From Paenibacillus ferrarius (GTDB lineage Bacteria; Bacillota; Bacilli; Paenibacillales; NBRC-103111), in NCBI RefSeq assembly GCF_002027705.1, contig NZ_MBTG01000025.1, positions 1 to 64,000 of the forward strand: a stretch of DNA of 64,000 nt, in the 5' to 3' direction. The notes beneath the pieces were generated by a model. That model was given only the letters and a program-made list of their open reading frames with translations, had not been told where the DNA came from and searched no databases. Both the position numbers and the translations under genes were made by a program. This document shows positions 24,434 through 33,460 of this stretch, in pieces (the stretch's first letter is position 1; every line of letters starts with the position of its first letter).

Positions 24434-25447
24434 ATGCCCACTACCTTGTTTCGAGCCAGCATGCATGTGATTGCAGCTATCTGCTTTCTGTTACTTATGC
24501 TTATTTTTTTGAACAAAGATATGCCATCGATCTCCATGTTCACTCTGGAACACATGCAAGCTTTCAAAACCATATTCATCAGCATTTTGCTTGAGGCTAT
24601 TCCTTTCATTTTATTAGGCGTCGTCCTCTCTTCTTTGCTGCAAACGTTTGTATCCGAGCAAACCATTCGCCGTTTCATTCCGCAGAACCCTATTCTCGGC
24701 ATTTTATTCGCTTGTGTGCTGGGCATTTTATTCCCCATGTGTGAATGCGGTATGATCCCTGTCGTTCGGAGGCTGATTCTCAAGGGGATGCCGGTTTATA
24801 TTGCCGTCGTCTTCATCGTGACCGGGCCGATCATTAACCCGATTGTATTCGCCGCTACCTTCATGGCCTTCCGCAATCATCCATCCATCGCGTATTCCCG
24901 CATGGGTCTTGCTTTTGCCGTTGCTGTCATCATTGGACTCGTGTTATTTCGTTTTATCAAAAGCAGTCCACTGCGCATCAGCCGCGCCCATTTCTCCGCT
25001 CCGGAAGCCGTTGACGGACACCAGCATCCAAGCGGCGGCTTTTCCGGCAAATTAAACACCTTTTTTGTCCATGCTTCAGATGAGTTTTTTGAAATGGGAA
25101 AATATCTAGTGTTCGGCTCCCTGCTTACCGCATTGATTCAAATTTTCATGCAGCGCGACAGCTTGCTCGCCATCGGTCAAGGTCCCCTGAGCTCCCATTT
25201 GTTCATGATGGGCTTTGCTTACATCCTTTCCCTTTGCTCGACATCAGACGCTTTCGTGGCTTCCTCTTTCCAAACATCGTTTACTTCCGGCTCGCTTCTT
25301 ACGTTTCTGGTATTTGGTCCAATGCTTGATTTCAAAAGCACGCTTATGCTGCTTTCCGTCTTCAAATCCAAGTTCGTCCTGCTTCTCTCGGTCTTAATCG
25401 CTGTTTCCGTGCTTGCCTGTTCATTGCTGTTGGAGCGGTTTATCTAA
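24434..25447 (+). CDS. YcgR-type permease (UPF0718/DUF318 family)
   Basis: 337 residues with about eight transmembrane helices. The two signature segments are FPMCECGMIPVVRRL (about 98-112) and SLCSTSDAFVASSF (about 265-278), each with conserved Cys/Ser. Family members (YcgR, YraQ, ArsP-related) are predicted permeases; substrates are mostly unproven. The downstream gene encodes the partner TIGR03943 protein, the usual pair in Bacillus (ycgR-ycgQ). The Zur-box-like site in front implies zinc-responsive expression, possibly for zinc uptake or delivery. Confidence 0.75.
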   Translation: MPTTLFRASMHVIAAICFLLLMLIFLNKDMPSISMFTLEHMQAFKTIFISILLEAIPFILLGVVLSSLLQTFVSEQTIRRFIPQNPILGILFACVLGILFPMCECGMIPVVRRLILKGMPVYIAVVFIVTGPIINPIVFAATFMAFRNHPSIAYSRMGLAFAVAVIIGLVLFRFIKSSPLRISRAHFSAPEAVDGHQHPSGGFSGKLNTFFVHASDEFFEMGKYLVFGSLLTALIQIFMQRDSLLAIGQGPLSSHLFMMGFAYILSLCSTSDAFVASSFQTSFTSGSLLTFLVFGPMLDFKSTLMLLSVFKSKFVLLLSVLIAVSVLACSLLLERFI

Positions 25448-25479
25448 GTTCAAGTTCTACAAACCAAGGAGGAATTATC

Positions 25480-26505
25480 ATGAGCGCTGCCCGCGTTATG
25501 ATCTTTCATTATTTTTTTCGCACGCTTATTTTATTGGGATTTTCCAGCTATATTGTCGTTCTGACCAAAACGGATTCCCTGCAATATTACATAGCCCCGC
25601 GCATGATGATATATGTCAAAATCGCTTCCGTCCTTCTTTATGTGATCGCCTGCTTTCAAGGCTATATGGCTCTGCGAGCTTATTGGGGCAACCCGGTAGC
25701 CTGTGAGTGTGAGCAGCCCGTTTCCCGCTCGGCTTTACGCAACACGGTTGCTTACGGCTTGCTCGTTTTGCCGCTGCTCATCGGCTTTTTGCTGCCGGAT
25801 ACCGCGCTAAGCAGTACTATGGCCGCTGCCAAAGGCATGAATCTTTCCGCCGCCAAATCGAGCATAGCTAAATCCAAAGCAACCCTGCTTGCCGATAGCA
25901 GTGCTCAAACAAGCTCTGACACATCTAGCGAGAAAGCCGCTGCAGCCTCGGAGCCTTTACCCTCAGTTCCTCCGCTGAGTTCCAACAACGCTTCAAGCGA
26001 CACCACTGCCGCCGCAGCGCCCATCCAAGCGACGACCGATGCGCAGCTGCAGCAAATGTTCAAGGCCGATAACGAATGGGATGAAGACTTCTCCAAGATC
26101 GGGATGATTTTATATAAAAAGGACACGATCGTCGTAAAACCGGACATCTATATGGAGATTCTATCGTCCATCGACCTCTTCAAAAACAATTTTATCGGCA
26201 AAAAAATCGAACTGACAGGTTTCGTCTATCGCGAAGATAACATGACAAACAACCAATTCGTCGTTGGCCGCTTTGCTGTCAGCTGCTGCTCAGCCGATGC
26301 TACGCCATATGGCGTCTTGATTGACTTCCCAACCGCCCAGACTTACGAGAAGGATATGTGGGTTAAAGTTACAGGCACCATCCAAAACGGCAGCTACAAC
26401 GGAAACGACATCTTTATTATTAAAGCCTCGCAGATCGAGAAAGCCGAAAAGCCGGCGTCGCCTTACGTTTACCCTAATTTCGAGCCGCTCAAGGAATTGA
26501 ACTGA
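25480..26505 (+). CDS. YcgQ-type permease subunit (TIGR03943 family)
   Basis: 341 residues, RBS AAGGAGG. It has about three N-terminal helices (roughly 10-28, 45-62, 82-100), then a long Ala/Ser/Thr-rich linker (about 105-185), then a globular extracytoplasmic domain (about 190-335) with OB-fold-like sequence KKIELTGFVYREDNM...SCCSADATPYGV. The Cys-Cys pair could coordinate metal. It begins 32 bases after the permease, so one transcript is likely. The linker is longer than I would expect for the family. Confidence 0.75.
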   Translation: MSAARVMIFHYFFRTLILLGFSSYIVVLTKTDSLQYYIAPRMMIYVKIASVLLYVIACFQGYMALRAYWGNPVACECEQPVSRSALRNTVAYGLLVLPLLIGFLLPDTALSSTMAAAKGMNLSAAKSSIAKSKATLLADSSAQTSSDTSSEKAAAASEPLPSVPPLSSNNASSDTTAAAAPIQATTDAQLQQMFKADNEWDEDFSKIGMILYKKDTIVVKPDIYMEILSSIDLFKNNFIGKKIELTGFVYREDNMTNNQFVVGRFAVSCCSADATPYGVLIDFPTAQTYEKDMWVKVTGTIQNGSYNGNDIFIIKASQIEKAEKPASPYVYPNFEPLKELN

Positions 26506-26520
26506 GGACTCTAGTATAAA

Positions 26521-26568
26521 ACAAACAACCGTCAAGGAAGGAATATCCCTGAGCGGTTGTTTGTTTTT
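26521..26568. terminator. Terminator between YcgQ-like gene and MFS gene
   Basis: AAACAACCG and CGGTTGTTTG around a 21-base loop, followed by TTTTTGAT; A-rich on the other side. Confidence 0.75.
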
Positions 26569-26622
26569 GATAAAGCAGATTATATCTCCGCCACGCAATG
26601 GCATAACAGTAAATAGCTTCTC

Positions 26623-27822
26623 TCACCCCGCCAACTTTCGCTCCACCGCTTTAGAGCTTCGTCCTTTCAGTGCCACGGCTGTTCCCAGCAGGACGATGCC
26701 AGTAATCAGGAATACGAACTGAATGCCAATCCATCCCCCCAGAATACCCCCCAGCAAAGGACCTGCCACGATGCCGAACTGGCTTGACGATTGATTCAGA
26801 CTAACTGCCCGCCCGCGAAATTCAGGCTCTACCTGCTTGACAATGAGAGCGTTCAAAGCCGGATATACCGCTGCAAAAAAGAGCCCATAGCTAAATCGCA
26901 GAATACCGAAACCGACAAGGTCATGTATAAAAAGCTGAAGCAAATTACCAACCGCCCCGCCTAGCAGCCCGATAAATAGTATCTTCTCATATCCGATTCG
27001 CCCACCGATGATCCCCCATCGCGGACCCATAATAACCGTAGCAACCCCTACCGCAGAGAAAACAATGCCCGAGCTGAGTGAAGCACTATTCAGGCTTCCT
27101 CCTATCTGCACCACATAAATCGTCAGCAGCGGCTCCAGAATCATCACCGAAGTCGAAACGATTAAAGTTAATCCGAACAGCCGCATCAGCTGCGGATGGC
27201 CTGCCGCTTGTTTCAGATCCTGAATAACACTGGAACGGATGCCCGTCTTACGTTCATGAACCTCTTTCACCCCTACAAGGACGATAAAAGCTGAAATCAA
27301 CGTAATGATTCCGGATGCCACGAAACATTCCCTCAGCCCCATCCAATGGCTCAGCACACCACCTGCCAAGGGCCCCAGAATGCCTCCGGCTGCCGTTGAT
27401 GTCGAAATAACGCCCAACGCATAGCCGACATGTTTTTCTGGCGTATTGGTACCAACCAGCGCGATCGAAGCGGGACTAAAGCCCGCCATAATCCCTTGAA
27501 AAATCCGAACAACAATAAAAGAGAAAAGATCATACACAAAAAAGTTGGCAAAATGCGCCAGAGCTAACCCAACGCCAGAGCGAATAAGCATCGGCTTTCG
27601 GCCATATGTGTCAGCAAGCGAACCCCAGAAAGGCGCGCACAAGCCGCTAATGAGAAAGCTGATAGAAATCGACACGCCCGCCCAAACCTCTAGCCCACTC
27701 TCTATTCCCAAATCATGCTGCAGAAAAATAGGGAAAAACGGTACGGAAAGCGTGTACGCGATGTGATTAAAAAATAGCCCCAGCCACAGCATGTAAAGAT
27801 TGCGTTTCCAGTAGAGTTCCAT
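26623..27822 (-). CDS. MFS transporter, multidrug-efflux type
   Basis: 399 residues with 12 predicted helices. The family signature GSLADTYGRKPMLI lies between helices 2 and 3, and motif C-like glycines (TAAGGILGPLAGG) in helix 5 mark drug/proton antiporters of the MdtG/NorA type. The substrate is unknown. It lies inside the zinc cluster on the opposite strand and has no Zur-like site, so functional linkage is doubtful. Its upstream region carries a short tandem repeat. Confidence 0.8.
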   Translation of the reverse strand: MELYWKRNLYMLWLGLFFNHIAYTLSVPFFPIFLQHDLGIESGLEVWAGVSISISFLISGLCAPFWGSLADTYGRKPMLIRSGVGLALAHFANFFVYDLFSFIVVRIFQGIMAGFSPASIALVGTNTPEKHVGYALGVISTSTAAGGILGPLAGGVLSHWMGLRECFVASGIITLISAFIVLVGVKEVHERKTGIRSSVIQDLKQAAGHPQLMRLFGLTLIVSTSVMILEPLLTIYVVQIGGSLNSASLSSGIVFSAVGVATVIMGPRWGIIGGRIGYEKILFIGLLGGAVGNLLQLFIHDLVGFGILRFSYGLFFAAVYPALNALIVKQVEPEFRGRAVSLNQSSSQFGIVAGPLLGGILGGWIGIQFVFLITGIVLLGTAVALKGRSSKAVERKLAG

Positions 27823-27861
27823 GCGGCCGCGCCTTCTTTCGATTCTGTATTTGCTATTTGC

Positions 27862-27932
27862 TACTTATAGTTTCTACTTACATCTTCTGCTTACATCTTC
27901 TACTTCTTCTACTTACATCTTCTGCTTACAGT
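27862..27932 (-). repeat. Degenerate tandem repeat (ATGTAAGYAGAAG) upstream of the MFS gene
   Basis: On the minus strand ATGTAAG(C/T)AGAAG units recur about four times, with partial GTAGAA copies between. It lies 40-110 bases before the MFS start. The remainder of the 27823-28129 intergenic interval shows nothing else recognisable. Copy number could change by slippage and alter promoter spacing. Confidence 0.55.
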
Positions 27933-28129
27933 TGTTTCTATCGCTCCACATTTCGCTCCCTCACAATAAATCACACTATTTCTATCGACTTAATAAATAT
28001 ATGCCTAAATTTACCACCTGCTCCATGCCGGTGTCTAATAGATTTTTTCAATGCAAAAACAGCCTTAACTCCCTAAACTCACCCTTACCAGGCTGTTCCC
28101 CACCAGTAAGTTCGTTTTCGTATTTCATA

Positions 28130-28160
28130 AAAAAAGAACCCAAGCATTCTGCTTGGATTC
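28130..28160 (-). terminator. Terminator of the second COG0523 gene
   Basis: Minus strand GAATCCAAGC-AGAAT-GCTTGGGTTC followed by seven T. Confidence 0.85.
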
Positions 28161-28169
28161 TAATATATT

Positions 28170-29252
28170 TCATTTTATAACGCTGTCAGCAGCGGCTTCC
28201 AGCTTAAGAAGCTCCGTGCGGACCGCATCCTTGGAGAAATTTTCTCCGATGAAAACAGCCACATCTGGTACGACCCCTTTGGGTGTAATTTTGACGAAGT
28301 CCATTTCCCTGTAGGCATACTGGAAAAGAAAGCGGCTCGATGTGTCAGAGAAGCTGAGAATTCCTTTCGCCCGATAGACCTCTTGCGGCAGCTTGCTTAC
28401 AAATTCTTCGAAAGCCTGGCTGTCCACGGCACGCTCAAAAAAGTGCGTATATGCCATGACATGGCTATGAGAATGATGGTGCTCCACTTGGGACGCATGG
28501 TTATGGTTATGGTTATGGTTATTATGTTTATGGTCATCATGCTCATGGTGATGCTCATGATCGTGCACATGGTCCTGTTTCTGATGCGCATCCTCATGCA
28601 CGTCACCTGCGGACGGCTGAGGTGTGTCCTCTTCTTCTAACCTTTCGATTAGCCTCATGTCAATTTGGCTGAAAACAGTGTAATGAACAGAAGCAAAGGC
28701 ATTCCATTCTCGCACAAGCGCATCCACTTCCTGAAGGGCCTCTGTCTGAAGCAGGTCCGTCTTATTCAGCAAAAGCAAATTCGCACAGCGAATTTGTTCC
28801 TGCATCAGCCTATAGGTCTTGCCCCGGCTTGTCCGGCTTAGCTCCAGCAGCTGTGGTGCGTCTACGACGGTAATGACAGCTTTGAGCTCTACCGGAAGAA
28901 GAAGCGAAGCATCGGTGACTTCATCAATAATTTCCATCGGATTCGCAATCCCTGTTGATTCAATGAAGATCAGATCAGGCTGCTCATCGGTGACGAGCTC
29001 TTTCAGCGCCAACCCCAGATCTCCGCGATTCGAGCAACAGATACAGCCGCCAAGCAGCTCGGACATCGGCACTTCGCTGGCAACCAATTGTCCATCCAGG
29101 TTCACTTCTCCGATTTCATTCATAATGACGGCGGGTTTGCGGCCCGCTTCGGTAAAATGATCAATTGCTTTCGTTAATAGCGTCGTTTTGCCGCTGCCAA
29201 GGAATCCGGATAATAGGTATACGGTAACTCTTTTTGGTGACTTTGGTGACAT
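28170..29252 (-). CDS. COG0523 GTPase with His-rich insert (YciC/ZagA-like)
   Basis: 360 residues from the ATG at 29252, which has TGGAGG upstream; the frame extends 8 codons further. Walker A GFLGSGKTTLLT, metal motif CICC, ESTGIANPME and NKTD mark the G domain. Between it and the CobW_C domain is a strikingly His/Asp/Asn-rich stretch (about residues 215-265), as in zinc-handling members such as B. subtilis YciC/ZagA. A Zur-box-like site lies 85 bases upstream. The two COG0523 genes bracket the zinc cluster and may differ in zinc-buffering capacity. Confidence 0.85.
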   Translation of the reverse strand: MSPKSPKRVTVYLLSGFLGSGKTTLLTKAIDHFTEAGRKPAVIMNEIGEVNLDGQLVASEVPMSELLGGCICCSNRGDLGLALKELVTDEQPDLIFIESTGIANPMEIIDEVTDASLLLPVELKAVITVVDAPQLLELSRTSRGKTYRLMQEQIRCANLLLLNKTDLLQTEALQEVDALVREWNAFASVHYTVFSQIDMRLIERLEEEDTPQPSAGDVHEDAHQKQDHVHDHEHHHEHDDHKHNNHNHNHNHASQVEHHHSHSHVMAYTHFFERAVDSQAFEEFVSKLPQEVYRAKGILSFSDTSSRFLFQYAYREMDFVKITPKGVVPDVAVFIGENFSKDAVRTELLKLEAAADSVIK

Positions 29253-29336
29253 TTCGTTCGTACCTCCACTCAGCATAAGATAGAACTGCTGCCTCTAATC
29301 CTATGTGGTTCATAATCGTTTACTTCCATCTATTAT

Positions 29337-29351
29337 TCGTAATTATTACCT
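29337..29351 (-). promoter_or_regulatory. Zur-box-like site before the His-rich COG0523 gene
   Basis: TCGTAATTATTACCT matches the Bacillus Zur consensus in 13 of 15 positions, 85 bases upstream of the GTPase start. It falls between that start and the stop of the preceding gene. Confidence 0.65.
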
Positions 29352-29356
29352 TTAAG

Positions 29357-29905
29357 TCAAGAAGTTCCGACCTGAACGTCGAATTTCGCCGAAAGGATTG
29401 GCCATTTCCCCACAAGCTGAATCAGAAAAGGAAGCAGCTTGGCCCACAACAGGCTATGGCTCAGATCAGCGGGCTTAAGCGGAAGCTCCAAGCGGTCATA
29501 GAGAATAAAAGCAGCCTCCTCGACAAGGGCAAGCGCCAAGTCATCAGGAGCTTTTAAGTTAACGGCTTCCAATCGCGGCAAATAGCGCCCTCGAATCGAT
29601 TCCGATAATTGATGCTCGGCCAAATGCTCTGAAGCCATAACTTCCCCCATTCCCAAGCTTACAAGACGGGCTGTCTCTGCATCAAAAGCGTGAGGAATAC
29701 AGTAAATTTCCAGCGCCAAGGCCGCTACGTAAATTTCTCGCAGCAGCTCTTCTTCTTTCGCTTCCGATAATACTGGCTCCTTTAAGTAAGCCGCAGCGAC
29801 CGGTTTAATCGTATCCCAGCTGTTATCTATGCTTTTCATCGTAAACTGCATCATCGCTGCAGCTAGTTCTATTGGGGTAATTTGTTTTTTGTCTGTCTCT
29901 TGCAT
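29357..29905 (-). CDS. Hypothetical 182-residue helical protein
   Basis: ATG with AGAGGG upstream. The protein is soluble, almost entirely helical, rich in Leu/Ala/Glu, and has a single Cys. No domain is recognised. It begins 22 bases after the metallophosphoesterase stop, so the two are probably co-transcribed. Its stop lies next to the Zur-like box of the following gene, which therefore has its own promoter. Confidence 0.55.
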   Translation of the reverse strand: MQETDKKQITPIELAAAMMQFTMKSIDNSWDTIKPVAAAYLKEPVLSEAKEEELLREIYVAALALEIYCIPHAFDAETARLVSLGMGEVMASEHLAEHQLSESIRGRYLPRLEAVNLKAPDDLALALVEEAAFILYDRLELPLKPADLSHSLLWAKLLPFLIQLVGKWPILSAKFDVQVGTS

Positions 29906-29927
29906 ACGGGCTATCCCTCTACTCTCG

Positions 29928-31073
29928 CTACTTTTTGAAATGAATCGTTAACTGAATAATTTCCGACCGGCTGCCCAGCCGGATAGGCGGTCCCCACGTG
30001 CCGAAGCCTGAAGAAACAATCGCGTGCAAATTCCCTTTGCGCAAATAGCCCCAATCGAGCTCGAAGAGTCTTCTTGTGATCAAGTGATTTGGCGCCATTT
30101 GCCCTCTGTGCGTATGACCGGACAGCATCACATCAGCCCCAGCGTCAGCAGCTTTATCCAAATGATAAGGCTGGTGGTCCATCACAATAATCGGCTGCTC
30201 CGCATCTGTTCCTTCCAGCAGGGCCGCCAGCGCTTGACGTCCTTCGGCAGTTCGTTCTGCCGCCTTGTCTTTACGGCCAACGATGTACAAGCGGTCCATA
30301 ATATGAATAGTTTCGTCCATGAGAACCTGAACGCCGATCTTCTTCATTTGTTCCACGAAAGCTGGAATATGTCCTCCAATATACTCGTGATTCCCAAGCA
30401 CGGCATAAATCCCGAGTGGAGCCTTCAACTCTCCCATCGTTTTTCCCATCTCATATCGGATAAAAGGCTTAATATCATCGTCAATGACATCCCCAGGCAA
30501 AAGAATTAAATCCGGCTTCATCCCATTGACCTGCGCAACCAGCTTGCGCAAATGACGGTTCCCAACGATGGAGCCCAGATGAATATCAGACGCTACGGCG
30601 ATGCGCAGCTGATCCCAGTCTCCGGCTTTTTTAGCAATGGTGACGTCATATTTCCGGATCACAGGGGTACGTGCATTGTAGGAACCGCGAAACATCAAGA
30701 ATAGAACAATAGCTACATCCACCCATCCGAGAATCGGCTTGTACGTATCCGGTGAAACCGAGGCCAGATGAAGCACGCCGATAGCCAGATCGGTCAAAGG
30801 CAGCAGCAGAAAGCCGAATTGCATCATAGCAAACCAATACGATCCGACTATTTTGAGTACTCTGGACACGCCCCCAGGCAGCACACGCGAGCCCACCCAT
30901 GCCAGCAGGTAGGACAAGGCGACAAGCCAGAAAACAATCCAATACACCCCGGAATGAAACGAAGAGCCCAACTGGTCAGCCAAAAACACCTTCGCATGCC
31001 AACCGATATAACCGTTCAAACCAAAAATAATTGCCAGCACCATTAAAATGCTGATGATCGTGCGCATTCTCAT
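29928..31073 (-). CDS. Membrane metallophosphoesterase (YkuE/YaeI-like)
   Basis: 381 residues from the ATG at 31073 after GGGAG; the frame opens 22 codons earlier without a ribosome site. About four N-terminal helices (residues 5-130) precede a calcineurin-like phosphoesterase domain (about 150-378). Metal ligands are in VASDIHLG, LLPGDVIDD, VLGNHEY and MLSGHTHRGQ; all five motifs are intact. Relatives include membrane-linked phosphohydrolases acting on lipid pyrophosphates or lipid A-like substrates; the actual substrate is unknown. Confidence 0.8.
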   Translation of the reverse strand: MRMRTIISILMVLAIIFGLNGYIGWHAKVFLADQLGSSFHSGVYWIVFWLVALSYLLAWVGSRVLPGGVSRVLKIVGSYWFAMMQFGFLLLPLTDLAIGVLHLASVSPDTYKPILGWVDVAIVLFLMFRGSYNARTPVIRKYDVTIAKKAGDWDQLRIAVASDIHLGSIVGNRHLRKLVAQVNGMKPDLILLPGDVIDDDIKPFIRYEMGKTMGELKAPLGIYAVLGNHEYIGGHIPAFVEQMKKIGVQVLMDETIHIMDRLYIVGRKDKAAERTAEGRQALAALLEGTDAEQPIIVMDHQPYHLDKAADAGADVMLSGHTHRGQMAPNHLITRRLFELDWGYLRKGNLHAIVSSGFGTWGPPIRLGSRSEIIQLTIHFKK

Positions 31074-31108
31074 CTCACTAACTCTCCCATTCTGTTCTTC
31101 CATTCTGC

Positions 31109-31789
31109 TTACAGCAGCAGGCTTAATGGCTCTATGCATAATTCATCATCGTTGCGAACGTTGCCTACGCGAGTGGATACAGGGTACGCCATCATTTGGT
31201 CAGACGGATAGGGCCTCAGCAGCGGACTCAGCTTATCTGGGCTCGTGACCTGGCGATCCAACCAAGCAGCCTCCAGCTCTCGCGGCAAAATAACGGGCAT
31301 CCGCTCATGAATTTCAGCCATCATCTCGTTCGACTCTGTCGTAATGACGGTACAAGTGGATATGCGTGTCCCATCCGAAGCGGTCCAAGTATCATACAAC
31401 CCCGCCATGCTAAAAATCTCTCGACTCCGCAGCATGATCCGCATAGGCTGCTTATGCTTGCCCGTCCCCTTCCAGTCATAGAAGGAATCCGCCGGAATCA
31501 GGCAGCGCTTGCGCTCAAACGGCTTGCGGAAAGCAGGCTTCTCAGCGAGCGTTTCGCTCCTCGCATTGAGCATTTGATAGCCGATCTTCTCATCCTTCGC
31601 CCACTCTGGAATAAGCCCCCAGCGCAGCTCACCGAGCTTGTTCTTCTCCCCGTCATGGACAATGGCCATCACTTGCTGCCCTGGGGCTACATTGTACTTG
31701 GGGCTGTATCTAGCCGGATACTGGTAATACGTATCATAACGAAGCATTAGTTCCTCTAACGTCACAGTAATCGTGTAGCGTCCACACAT
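31109..31789 (-). CDS. SRAP-domain protein (YedK/HMCES-like abasic-site protein)
   Basis: 226 residues. The ATG at 31789 is chosen because it exposes Cys2 (MCGRYT), the residue that forms a thiazolidine crosslink to abasic sites in single-stranded DNA after Met removal; AAAGGGTGG lies upstream. Other active-site residues: Asn in YNVAPGQ, Glu in SFYDWKG-type segment, and His in IHERMPVIL. It shields abasic sites during replication, which fits the neighbouring translesion polymerase genes. A bidirectional terminator separates it from the YolD-like gene. Confidence 0.85.
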   Translation of the reverse strand: MCGRYTITVTLEELMLRYDTYYQYPARYSPKYNVAPGQQVMAIVHDGEKNKLGELRWGLIPEWAKDEKIGYQMLNARSETLAEKPAFRKPFERKRCLIPADSFYDWKGTGKHKQPMRIMLRSREIFSMAGLYDTWTASDGTRISTCTVITTESNEMMAEIHERMPVILPRELEAAWLDRQVTSPDKLSPLLRPYPSDQMMAYPVSTRVGNVRNDDELCIEPLSLLL

Positions 31790-31858
31790 TCGGTATACCC
31801 ACCCTTTGCCTCCAGACTCTCTCTCCATTATGTGAAAAAGAAAGACTCACGTCAATTC

Positions 31859-31895
31859 GCGCAGCCCGACAGAGGATTCTCTATCGGGCTGCGCG
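31859..31895. terminator. Terminator between the YolD-like gene and SRAP gene
   Basis: GCGCAGCCCGA and TCGGGCTGCGC form a perfect 11-bp stem around a 14-base loop after the YolD-like stop. Confidence 0.7.
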
Positions 31896-31906
31896 GAACT
31901 CTATCA

Positions 31907-32410
31907 TCAAACCTTCTGTTCATCAGCCTTCCGCGCATTGTTCACGACGGCAAGCAATTGCTCAATGTACCGGGCTGTTCGCACGCTGATCTCCGCGCGC
32001 ATGTAATCTTTGGCGATCATCAGCGTATCCTCATACCCCCGGCACAGATAGCGGTAGTGAATCGCACGGTCATCCTTATTCTCCTCGAATAACTGGATGC
32101 CTCGCTGCATCATCTTCGTTTTGGTTTCGCTGAGATCAGCCAGAATTTGCGCAGCAAGCGCATAAGCCACGCGGGCATAAAGCGTTCGCAGCGTTTCGGA
32201 GGATTTTTCGATTTCGCCCGCTTTGCGCTTAATCATCCCGTGCATCAGCGGCAGCAGCACATAATCGCGTATCACCCCGATATCTTCTGCCGTGGGCCGA
32301 TTTGCCGGAGCAGGCTTATGGTTGCGTTGGTTTTGCAATGCCTCCCTGTGCTGCGGCAGCATCATGCGGCTGGATTCCCAAAGGCCGTTCTTTTCCAGCT
32401 TTTTACTCAT
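31907..32410 (-). CDS. YolD-like protein, partner of the interrupted polymerase
   Basis: 167 residues. The first about 35 carry the YolD-like signature (NGLWESSRMMLPQHREAL). The rest is a helical domain (about 45-160: IRDYVLLPLMHGMIKRK...YRYLCRGYEDTLMIAKDYMRAE). The ATG overlaps the polymerase stop as ATGA and the ribosome site (GGAGGG) lies inside the polymerase 3' end. YolD-type genes commonly accompany UvrX-like Y-family polymerases, and a modulating role is inferred. Paralogues occur at 41933 and, without the YolD part, at 44636. Confidence 0.7.
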   Translation of the reverse strand: MSKKLEKNGLWESSRMMLPQHREALQNQRNHKPAPANRPTAEDIGVIRDYVLLPLMHGMIKRKAGEIEKSSETLRTLYARVAYALAAQILADLSETKTKMMQRGIQLFEENKDDRAIHYRYLCRGYEDTLMIAKDYMRAEISVRTARYIEQLLAVVNNARKADEQKV

Positions 32411-33209
32411 TTATAATGCCCTCCGATTTTGAGCGCCCTAGTCTGTGCTTGACCCGCGGTCGTCATGGAGGAAGCACGCACAATCGCCGCGTTGCCATAT
32501 CGATCCTTGATGCTGTCCGTCACTTTCTCCAGCGCCCGCGCCTTGATCTGGTCCTCAAAAAGCGTCAGCTGATACGTATGATCCTCGACGAATTGGCTCA
32601 GCATAACACCTGCGCGGCGCACGGGCATCGTATCCCAGAATTTATAGAAAAGCTGCTTCACCGCTTCAAAAACGGTACGGGTATGATTCGTCGGATCCGG
32701 CATCTTCATTTGACGTGAAAAGCCGGTCGGCGCATCGAAAGGACTGCACATGCAGCTAACGGTCACAATCGAAGCCATATATCCCTTGCGGCGGCAATCC
32801 CGGCAAACCTCCTCGGTAAGCTCCAGCAGGATCGTGTTCACTTCTGAAGACTCCTCATAATCCCGCGGCAGCGTCATCATATGACCGATCGACTTCGGAG
32901 CCGTATCGAACGTCGTCGGCGTGACCGGACTGTCATCCAAACCATTGGCCGTTCGCCACATGACTTCGGCGTGAATATCCGACTGCTTGCCGAAGCGGGC
33001 GCGGAATTTGTTCTTGAGCTGCGGCAGCGGCGTTTGGGCCACATCGCCAACGGTGTACATCCCCAGCTTGGCGAAATGTGCAGTCATCCGCGAGCCGACG
33101 CCAAACATCTTGCTGACCGGCTGTGTCCATAAGGTTTCTGCAAGCTTTGATGGGTGCAGCGTGTAGACGCCGCTCGAATTCTTTTTCGCCCAAATATCGG
33201 TCGCAATCT
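32407..33209 (-). pseudogene. Y-family DNA polymerase (UvrX/DinB-like), C-terminal part
   Basis: The C-terminal about 267 residues of a translesion polymerase: helix-hairpin-helix region (SKMFGVGSRMTAHFAKLGM), little-finger domain and the clamp-binding motif YQLTLF. The catalytic palm is missing. Homology ends abruptly at 33209; the same frame continues 21 codons to an ATG at 33273 with unrelated sequence and no ribosome site. Positions 32831-33209 repeat 43795-44173 with four mismatches. Joined to the N-terminal part at 43734-44639 through this repeat it would give an in-frame protein of about 422 residues. Confidence 0.85.
32831..33209. repeat. 379-bp direct repeat, left copy
   Basis: Identical to 43795-44173 except at four positions and with no gaps. 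It encodes the polymerase segment from IATDIWAKKN to EVNTI on the minus strand. It marks the left boundary of the intervening island. Confidence 0.95.
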
Positions 33210-33440
33210 CTGGGTGGAAGCCCAGATCATTTATTGAGAGAAGTATTTGGTCTAAAAAACCTTCGTGGTACATTTACAACAGCCCTATATAAGGAAATGG
33301 TGGAACTTTTTATCACAGGAGAACCAGAAAATTTAATTAAGGCACGTAAAATTTATGATGATTTAAGTACTACTACAGAGAAGTACCAAGTTTTTTCTGA
33401 TTTTCGACAATTTATAAATTTGCAAATGAGTATGTCATAG
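33210..33440 (+). pseudogene. 5'-truncated remnant upstream of the HNH nuclease gene
   Basis: From the junction base 33210 a coding-like frame (LLREVFGLKNLRG...ELFITGEPENLIKARKIYDD) runs to TAG at 33438. The register of the HNH gene is also open and coding-like from 33401 (FSTIYKFANEYVIDLLSWAS). Adding one T to the TTTT run at 33401-33404 would fuse both into one protein. So the HNH ORF may be the 3' part of a longer gene that lost its 5' end at the island boundary and then a base. Confidence 0.5.
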
Positions 33441-33460
33441 ATCTATTAAGTTGGGCGTCT

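Noticed and set aside
27821..28180. Plus-strand ORFs made of Leu/Thr/Ser repeats upstream of the MFS gene
   Set aside because: They are translations of the short tandem repeat and have no start signals.
28383..28640. Met-rich ORF opposite the His-rich COG0523 gene
   Set aside because: Same mirror effect of a His-codon run; the GTPase reading is certain.
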